A stretch of 64,000 nt of DNA from Quadrisphaera sp. RL12-1S (GTDB taxonomy: Bacteria > Actinomycetota > Actinomycetes > Actinomycetales > Quadrisphaeraceae), in the NCBI RefSeq assembly GCF_014270065.1, contig NZ_JACNME010000002.1:496001-560000 (forward strand), written 5' to 3'. Numbering within the stretch: position 1 is the first letter of the stretch; each line of letters starts with the position of its first letter. This document shows, in pieces, positions 59,007 through 64,000 of this stretch. The notes beneath the pieces were generated by a model. It did not search any database, had not been told where the DNA came from, and was given only the letters and a program-made list of their open reading frames with translations. The translations under genes and the position numbers were made by a program.

Positions 59007-59136
59007 GGCGGTCTGCCCGGAGCCGGCAGCCGCCGCAAGTGCCGCCGAAGATCGACGAAGGCCCGCGCCGAGGGTCGCTGCGGCCTAACCTGCGAGGGCT
59101 GGGCCGTTCCTCGTACGGTCACCACCAGGAGGTGCC

Positions 59137-59907
59137 ATGGCCGGCTCGCCGCCGGACGCAGCCGCAGAGCCAGCGGGCCCGCCGGCCCCCGCCACTCGGC
59201 GAGACCGCCGCGCGCACGGGCCCGGTCGTCGGCTGTTCGCGGCCGTCCGCGAGGCGCTCGTGGTGGTGACCTCCGCCCTCGTGCTGTCGCTGCTGGTGAA
59301 GACGCTGCTCCTGCAGGCCTTCTCGATCCCCTCCGAGTCCATGGAGGCGACCCTCGTCAGGGGCGACCGCATCCTCGTCAGCAAGCTCACCCCCGGCGTC
59401 GTCGACCTGCAGCGCGGTGACGTCGTGGTCTTTGCGGACCCGGGCGGGTGGCTGCCACCGGAGCAGACGGCCTCTCGCGGGCCCGTGGCGGGCGCTGCCC
59501 AGGAGGTCCTGACGTGGGTCGGGCTCGTGCCCGAGGGGACCGGTCACCTCGTGAAGCGGGTCATCGGGCTCCCTGGCGACTCCGTGGCCTGCTGCGACCA
59601 GCGGGGCCGCACCACCGTCAACGGCGCAGCGCTGGCAGAGGACTTCCTGGCGCCTGGCGCGATCCCCAGCCAGTTCCCGTTCTCCGTCACCGTGCCGCCG
59701 GGGTCCGTGTGGGTCGAGGGCGACAACCGCCAGCACTCGGCGGACTCCCGCTGGCACCAGGACGGTCCCGGTGGCGGGATGGTCCCGGTCGACGACGTCG
59801 TGGGACGTGCGGTGGTCATCGCCTGGCCGCTCGACCGCCTCGCGTGGCTGTCACGTCACGGCGGAGCCTTCGCCGGGGTGCCTGCTCCGCCCGGTGCGAC
59901 ACCGTGA
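59137..59907 (+). CDS. lepB: signal peptidase I
   Basis: 256 residues from ATG 59137 with CCAGGAGG upstream. One N-terminal transmembrane helix (~40-60). The catalytic Ser68 is in SIPSESMEATL and the general-base Lys140 in HLVKRVIGLPGD. The late boxes VPPGSVWVEGDNRQHSADSR and GRAVVIAWPLDRL also fit. It cleaves signal peptides outside the membrane. A Cys pair (VACCDQ) in the insert is unusual. It is probably a second copy beside a housekeeping enzyme, since it is not in the usual rplS-rnhB neighbourhood. Confidence 0.94.
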   Translation: MAGSPPDAAAEPAGPPAPATRRDRRAHGPGRRLFAAVREALVVVTSALVLSLLVKTLLLQAFSIPSESMEATLVRGDRILVSKLTPGVVDLQRGDVVVFADPGGWLPPEQTASRGPVAGAAQEVLTWVGLVPEGTGHLVKRVIGLPGDSVACCDQRGRTTVNGAALAEDFLAPGAIPSQFPFSVTVPPGSVWVEGDNRQHSADSRWHQDGPGGGMVPVDDVVGRAVVIAWPLDRLAWLSRHGGAFAGVPAPPGATP

Positions 59908-59922
59908 AGCCGGCCCGGACGG

Positions 59923-59949
59923 AGTGCGCACAACGCCCATGATCACGGG
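59923..59949. repeat. repeat family A, copy 5 (single half-site)
   Basis: GTGCGCACAAC followed by GCCCATGATCACGGG, nearly the same as 48821-48844, between the convergent ends of lepB (59907) and the aminotransferase gene (59943), whose stop falls inside it. Confidence 0.75.
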
Positions 59950-61145
59950 TGGTGGGAGGCGGCGGTGATGGCGGCGGCGAGACGACCGACGGCCGACGCC
60001 GGCACGCCTGCGAGGTTGATGCGCCCACCCGGCATGCCGTGCACGCCGTGCTCGACCCGCAGCACGTGCATCTGCGACGCAGCCAGCGGCAGCTGCAGGA
60101 ACATCCCGCGCTGCACGTCCACCGCCGCCGCCACCCCGCACGCGCCGCGGGAGCGCAGCCCGGCCACCAGATCCGAGCGCAGCCGGGTCAGCCGGTCCCG
60201 CGCGCCGTCGAGCTCGGCGCGCCAGAGGGCGCGCAGGTCGTCGTCGTCGAGGACCTCGGCCACCAGCTCCGCACCGTGCCCGGGCGGCTGGGAGTACAGC
60301 GACCGCGCGCTGGCCTCCAGCACGCTGCGCGCGGCGCCGGCGCCGGCGCCCGCGCCGGCAGGACCCTCGCCGACGACGACAGCGCAGCCCGTCCGCTCGC
60401 TGTACAGCCCGAACGCCTTCGACGCGCTGACCGCCACGAGCACCTCGGGCACGCGGTCGACCAGCAGGCGCAGCCCGGCGAGGTCGGCGTCGAGGCCGTC
60501 ACCCAGCCCGTAGTAGGCCAGGTCCACGAAGGGGGTGACCCCCGCGTCCAGGCAGGCGCTGGCCAGGGCGTCCCACAGGTCCACCGACATCGAGGTGCCG
60601 GTCGGGTTGTGGCAGCAGCCCTGCATCAGGTAGACGTCGCCGGGGCGGGCGGAGCGCACCGCGGCGAGCAGGCCGGCGGCGTCGAGGGCTCCGTCCGGCG
60701 TGGTCCACGGGTGCGTCACCACCTGCAGCCCCGCCCCGCGCAGCAGCGGGACGTGGTTGACGTACGCGGGCACCCCGAGCAGCACCCGCCGGGTGGGGCT
60801 GGCCGCTGCCACCAGCTCGGCGAGCAGCCGCAGCGCCCCCGTGCCCGCCACCGTCTGCACCGTGGTGGCGCGGGCCACGCGCTCGGCCGAGCCGAGCAGC
60901 AGCGACGTCATGGCGGCGTTGAACCGCCCGTTGCCCGCCAGGCCCTGGTAGCCCTTGGGCCCGCGGCGCGCCGCCAGCCGGTCGGTGGCGCGGGCGACGG
61001 CCTCCATGACCGGGACGCGGCCGTCGTCGTCCCGGTAGACCCCGACCGTGAGGTCCAGCGCTCCCGGGCGGGCGTCAGCGGCGGCCTGGGCGACCAGCGA
61101 CCAGACCGGGTCGGGCGGGAACGGGCGCAGCTGGGCGAGGAGCAT
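59943..61145 (-). CDS. aspartate/aromatic aminotransferase family protein
   Basis: 400 residues from ATG 61145. The family opening LLAQLRPFPPDPVWSLVAQA, then LDLTVGVYRDDDG, is present. PLP-binding Lys243 is in VSASKAFGLYSERTG, with PTGTSMSVDLWDALASACLD and PFVDLAYYGLGDGL (PLP-ring Asp). It should transfer amino groups between an aromatic or acidic amino acid and 2-oxoglutarate (AspC/TyrB type I). Its start lies 71 nt inside the end of the EamA gene, so both are probably cotranscribed. Confidence 0.92.
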   Translation of the reverse strand: MLLAQLRPFPPDPVWSLVAQAAADARPGALDLTVGVYRDDDGRVPVMEAVARATDRLAARRGPKGYQGLAGNGRFNAAMTSLLLGSAERVARATTVQTVAGTGALRLLAELVAAASPTRRVLLGVPAYVNHVPLLRGAGLQVVTHPWTTPDGALDAAGLLAAVRSARPGDVYLMQGCCHNPTGTSMSVDLWDALASACLDAGVTPFVDLAYYGLGDGLDADLAGLRLLVDRVPEVLVAVSASKAFGLYSERTGCAVVVGEGPAGAGAGAGAARSVLEASARSLYSQPPGHGAELVAEVLDDDDLRALWRAELDGARDRLTRLRSDLVAGLRSRGACGVAAAVDVQRGMFLQLPLAASQMHVLRVEHGVHGMPGGRINLAGVPASAVGRLAAAITAASHHP

Positions 61146-62073
61146 CGCGGACCTCCGGGGTCACGGGGCTGACAGGGCGAGCGGGACGGGCGTGGAAGGC
61201 GAGGACTCCGGTCACCACGAGCGCGCCACCGGCCAGCACGAGGGCGTCGACGCGCTCGCCCAGCAGCGGCGCCGCGAGCACCGCCACCAGCACCGGGCTC
61301 AGGGCGCCGAGGGTCGCGGCGCGCGGGGCGCCGAGCTCGCGGATGGCGACGGCGTAGGTGAGCCCGGCGACCACACCGACTCCCACGCCCTGCACCAGCG
61401 CGAACAGCAGGAGCGTGCGGTCGGGCGCGGTGCCCTGCAGCAGTCGCGACGGCAGGAGCCCGGTGGCCACCGCCAGCACCGCGACCACGGACGACGGCAG
61501 GCACACGGCCACCGCGGCGGCCACCGGGTCGAGCCGCGTGGCGCGCAGCCCGAGCGTGTAGACGCTCCACACGAGGCCGGCCACCAGCAGCACCGCCGTC
61601 CCGGCGGCGTGCCCGCCGGGCCCGCCCTGCAGCAGGTCCGCGGTCGCGATGGCCCCGATGCCGACGACGACGCCCGCGAGCGCGACCAGCTGCCGCCGGC
61701 CCGGGCGGGTCCGCCACAGCAGGGCCGCGAGCGCGGTGACGAACAGCGGGACGGACCCGGGGACGACGAGCCCGACGAGGGTCGCCGACGACAGCGCGCC
61801 GCCGGCCGCGGACAGCAGGAAGAACGGCAGGCCCGCGCCGACGGCGAGGGCGGCCAGCACCGCGGGGCGCTCTCCGCGCAGGCGCCGCAGCGACCGCGGC
61901 AGCCACGGCGCGAGCACGAGCAGCGGCACGCCGAAGCGGAGCAGCGCGACGTCGGCGGGGTCCCACGCCGAGGTGGCGATCGCGCGGACGCTGAGCGCGA
62001 ACGCCGCCCACACGAGCACCGTGAGCGCCATGGCCAGCAGGCCGGACCCGGGTCGCCGAGGGGTGGTGGGCAT
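61075..62073 (-). CDS. EamA/DMT family transporter
   Basis: 332 residues from ATG 62073 with about ten transmembrane helices in two EamA repeats. The first repeat has WAAFALSVRAIATSAWDPAD with VALLRFGVPLL; the second ends GALSPVLVAVLAAPLLGERV. The C tail is Pro/Arg-rich. Such proteins often export amino acids or metabolites. Divergent from an Lrp regulator and overlapping an aminotransferase gene, it may export an amino acid under Lrp control, an arrangement typical of LysE/EamA exporters. Confidence 0.92.
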   Translation of the reverse strand: MPTTPRRPGSGLLAMALTVLVWAAFALSVRAIATSAWDPADVALLRFGVPLLVLAPWLPRSLRRLRGERPAVLAALAVGAGLPFFLLSAAGGALSSATLVGLVVPGSVPLFVTALAALLWRTRPGRRQLVALAGVVVGIGAIATADLLQGGPGGHAAGTAVLLVAGLVWSVYTLGLRATRLDPVAAAVAVCLPSSVVAVLAVATGLLPSRLLQGTAPDRTLLLFALVQGVGVGVVAGLTYAVAIRELGAPRAATLGALSPVLVAVLAAPLLGERVDALVLAGGALVVTGVLAFHARPARPVSPVTPEVRDAPRPAAPVPARPGLVAGRPGRR

Positions 62074-62156
62074 GCTGCGACGCTAGCCAGGACAGCGCCG
62101 CAGGCGATTGCGTCTTCTGCCGTGTGTCATGCCGCCTGTGGCAGGATCTGCTGCTC

Positions 62157-62612
62157 GTGGATGACATCGACCGTCACATCCTCCATGAGCTGCAGCTCGA
62201 CGGGCGGATGTCGAACCAGGACCTGGCTGACCGGGTGGGCCTGTCGCCGTCGCCCTGCCTGCGCCGCGTGCGGCTGCTGGAGCAGCGCGGGCTCATCACC
62301 GGGTACCGGGCCGTGGTGTCCGGGCGCGAGGTGGGGCTGCCCATCACGGCGTTCGTGAGGCTGCGCCTGGTCTCGCACGCCCCCGAGGGCGTGACGGTCT
62401 TCGAGGAGCGGGTGCGGGCGCTGCCGGCGGTGGTCGAGGCGTACCTGCTCGCCGGTGACCATGACTACCTGCTCAAGGTGGCGGTCGCCAGCTTCGAGGC
62501 CTACGAGCTGTTCGTGCGCACGCAGCTGCGCGCCATCCCGGGCGTGGAGTCGATCGAGACGACGTTCGCGTACGGCACCACCAAGCCCCCGAGCCCCCTG
62601 CCCGTGGCATGA
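62157..62612 (+). CDS. Lrp/AsnC family transcriptional regulator
   Basis: 151 residues from GTG 62157 (VDDIDRHILHELQLDGRMSN; the frame runs further upstream). The helix-turn-helix continues QDLADRVGLSPSPCLRRVRL, and the RAM domain is VEAYLLAGDHDYLLKVAVAS. The 83-bp gap to the divergent EamA gene should hold the operator; a CTGCC/GGCAG inverted repeat is visible there. It probably senses an amino acid and controls the exporter and aminotransferase. Its stop overlaps the next start (ATGA). Confidence 0.93.
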   Translation: MDDIDRHILHELQLDGRMSNQDLADRVGLSPSPCLRRVRLLEQRGLITGYRAVVSGREVGLPITAFVRLRLVSHAPEGVTVFEERVRALPAVVEAYLLAGDHDYLLKVAVASFEAYELFVRTQLRAIPGVESIETTFAYGTTKPPSPLPVA

Positions 62613-63121
62613 GCGGGCGCGTCGACCTCGACCTCGAGCGGGTGCGCAGCCGCGTCAGCGCGTACGTCTACGGCAACGTGCTCGTCCTGGCCGCCGTGGT
62701 GGGCTGCGCCCCGGAGTCGGTGCGCAGCGGGCGCGCCGTCGTCGTCGTCCTCGCGACGATGGTGACGACGTACCTGGCGCACGTGGTGGCCCACCGGATC
62801 GGTGAGAGCGTCGGACGGGGCCAGCAGGAGGCGGAGCTGCACCTGCGGGCCGAGCTGCGCGACGCCACGCCCATCGTCACCTCCGGCGTGCTGCCGGCGC
62901 TGGTGCTGCTGGTGGCGTCGCTGGCCGGGTGGGAGGGGACGGCGGGCGCAGTCGCCCAGCTCCTGGCGGCGCTCGTGCCGGTGGTGCGGCTGGCGGCCAC
63001 GGGGTCGGTGACCTCGCGGATGGCGCGCCGGGGCTCCTCCCGCAGCGCCTTCTGGAGCGCCGTGGGGCTGGCCGTGGCGGGCTCGCTCATCGCCGTGGTC
63101 AAGGTGCTGCTGACGCACTGA
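62609..63121 (+). CDS. hypothetical integral membrane protein
   Basis: 170 residues from ATG 62609. Four hydrophobic helices (~20-58, 92-108, 112-130, 146-165). The first two strands carry VRSRVSAYVYGNVLVLAAVV and VVLATMVTTYLAHVVAHRIG. A polar cytoplasmic loop (GESVGRGQQEAELHLRAELR) separates the halves. Unrecognised beyond being a small polytopic protein. It is translationally coupled to the Lrp gene, an unusual partner, which suggests a shared regulon. Confidence 0.75.
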   Translation: MSGRVDLDLERVRSRVSAYVYGNVLVLAAVVGCAPESVRSGRAVVVVLATMVTTYLAHVVAHRIGESVGRGQQEAELHLRAELRDATPIVTSGVLPALVLLVASLAGWEGTAGAVAQLLAALVPVVRLAATGSVTSRMARRGSSRSAFWSAVGLAVAGSLIAVVKVLLTH

Positions 63122-63149
63122 GGGCGCCGCCGGCACGGGGGCGGGCGGG

Positions 63150-63374
63150 TCACACCGGGGCGCCGGTTCCCGCCTCGACGGGCTCGGCGGCGCTCAGGAC
63201 GGGCGCCGCCGAGGGTGCGGAGACGGGCTGGGTGGCGACGGGCTGGGCGGCGGCGCGGGGTGCCTGCGGGCGCAGGATCACGCGCTCGGCCAGCACCAGC
63301 AGCACGATGAGCACCGCCATGCCCGCCAGCGCCGCGGTGATGAGCTCGAGGGCGTGGTCGACGTCCGTGGTCAC
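63150..63374 (-). CDS. small single-pass membrane protein
   Basis: 74 residues from GTG 63374, preceded by CAGGAGGTGGCCC. A hydrophobic helix lies at ~11-33 (ITAALAGMAVLIVLLVLAER), then an Ala/Pro-rich tail (PQAPRAAAQPVATQPVSAP). Function unknown. It is convergent with the preceding gene and divergent from the partial gene at the window end. Confidence 0.65.
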   Translation of the reverse strand: MTTDVDHALELITAALAGMAVLIVLLVLAERVILRPQAPRAAAQPVATQPVSAPSAAPVLSAAEPVEAGTGAPV

Positions 63375-63472
63375 GGGCCACCTCCTGCTTCCTGGGTCGT
63401 AGCCGGTGCGACTCTCGGGCGGCGCGCCGGTGATCGCATCCCGGCCGCCACGACCGGGCCTACGCTGCGCGG

Positions 63473-64000
63473 GTGGGGGAAGATCACCGGCGACCCGACT
63501 CCTGGATCGGGTGGGCGTTCGCGCTCGTCGCGGCGGGCTGCCTGGTGGCCGCGGGGAACTGGTGGAACACGTGGCGCTCCGTCGAAGCGTCAGAACCTGG
63601 TGGCGCCTTCAGCGACCAGAGCGAGCAGCGGATGCTCTTCTGGCTCACCTGGACGGCGCTCGCCGCGATCGCCGCCGCAGTGGTGTGGGCCGTCCGGCGC
63701 TGGGGTCGCCGCAGCAACGGCGAGGCACCCGACGCGCTCCTGGACGGCCGCGACGCGCCAGCCGCGAGCAGCCCTGCGTCCACGGGCGCCGTCGTCGTCG
63801 GCGTTCCCCCGACGACCCGCCTGGACTGGAAGGTCCCCACCTCGCCGCGGCCACTGCACTGGACCGACAGGCTCCGGTGGGCGCTCGGCGTCGGCTGGGT
63901 GGCGCTGCTGCTGGTCGGGGTGCTGGCCGGGACGCGGGCCGGGACGTTCGAGGAGGTCCGCACCGCCGTCGCCTCCGGAGCGGTGCACGAGGTGACCGTG
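63473..64000 (+). CDS. membrane protein, truncated by window end
   Basis: 176 codons from GTG 63473 with no stop before 64000. Two or three transmembrane helices are visible: WIGWAFALVAAGCLVAAGNW (~12-31), MLFWLTWTALAAIAAAVVWA (~52-72) and LGVGWVALLLVGVLAGTRAG (~137-157), with a polar Arg/Asp-rich loop between. The last residues (TFEEVRTAVASGAVHEVTV) may start an extracellular domain. Unrecognised. Confidence 0.7.
   Translation, partial: MGEDHRRPDSWIGWAFALVAAGCLVAAGNWWNTWRSVEASEPGGAFSDQSEQRMLFWLTWTALAAIAAAVVWAVRRWGRRSNGEAPDALLDGRDAPAASSPASTGAVVVGVPPTTRLDWKVPTSPRPLHWTDRLRWALGVGWVALLLVGVLAGTRAGTFEEVRTAVASGAVHEVTV

Noticed and set aside
59137-59907. phage or conjugative peptidase instead of signal peptidase I
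   Set aside because: The Ser/Lys dyad, the N-terminal anchor and the late GDN-type box fit ordinary LepB; no phage or plasmid genes are near.

Overview
The window looks like chromosomal DNA from a high-GC actinobacterium. Third codon positions are almost all G or C, GTG starts are very common, and many adjacent genes share a 4-nt GTGA or ATGA stop/start overlap. Lineage markers include a DUF222 HNH endonuclease, an arr gene, DUF5703, DUF3105, SigE-type sigma genes, YcnI/CopC and a SAM-IV-type riboswitch. A Kineosporiales-like organism would fit, but the genus cannot be fixed from the sequence alone. No rRNA, tRNA, CRISPR array, prophage or insertion sequence was recognised.

Layout. 1-7.5 kb holds household genes: a flavin monooxygenase end, an aldo/keto reductase, an M20 peptidase, an MmpS-like anchored protein, a HAD phosphatase, and a nickel/cobalt permease divergent from an ArsR repressor. 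7.5-11 kb has a membrane protein-YcnI-CopC copper operon and an FUSC-type protein. 11-13.9 kb has a TetR gene with two matching operators, an Asp23 protein and aquaporin Z. 13.9-20.7 kb has a P-loop kinase/GH13 trehalose-synthase-like fusion divergent from a sugar ABC operon that begins with a leader peptide. 21.5-27 kb is an operon of four luciferase-like monooxygenases and an acetyltransferase behind a SAM-IV-type riboswitch, which points to sulfur scavenging.

27-38 kb is mixed. It includes an atypical SDR, a STAS protein, a rhodanese divergent from an Lrp regulator, a frameshifted tyrosine phosphatase, a PadR/DUF1048 pair with tandem operators, DUF3105-DUF305, an Imm-5-like protein flanked by two copies of one palindromic repeat, an esterase and an MFS transporter. 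38-41.3 kb has a SigE-type sigma factor with its likely anti-sigma partner, then a stand-alone PheS-core plus FDX-ACB protein resembling mitochondrial PheRS. 41.5-45.6 kb is resistance-like: two APH-fold kinases, arr (rifamycin ADP-ribosyltransferase) and a haloalkane-dehalogenase-type hydrolase. 45.6-52.5 kb has a second PadR module, a methyltransferase, and a zinc dehydrogenase divergent from an IlvD/Edd sugar-acid dehydratase.

52.5-64 kb has a Met-rich membrane protein, a PAP2 phosphatase, a degraded GH25 lysozyme, a cupin/amine-oxidase pair, an HNH endonuclease with an in-frame minisatellite, signal peptidase I, an aminotransferase/EamA pair divergent from an Lrp regulator, and a gene running off the end. 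Two families of dispersed palindromic elements (five loci and two loci) sit in intergenic gaps, mostly at convergent gene ends, and probably act as terminators or REP-like repeats.
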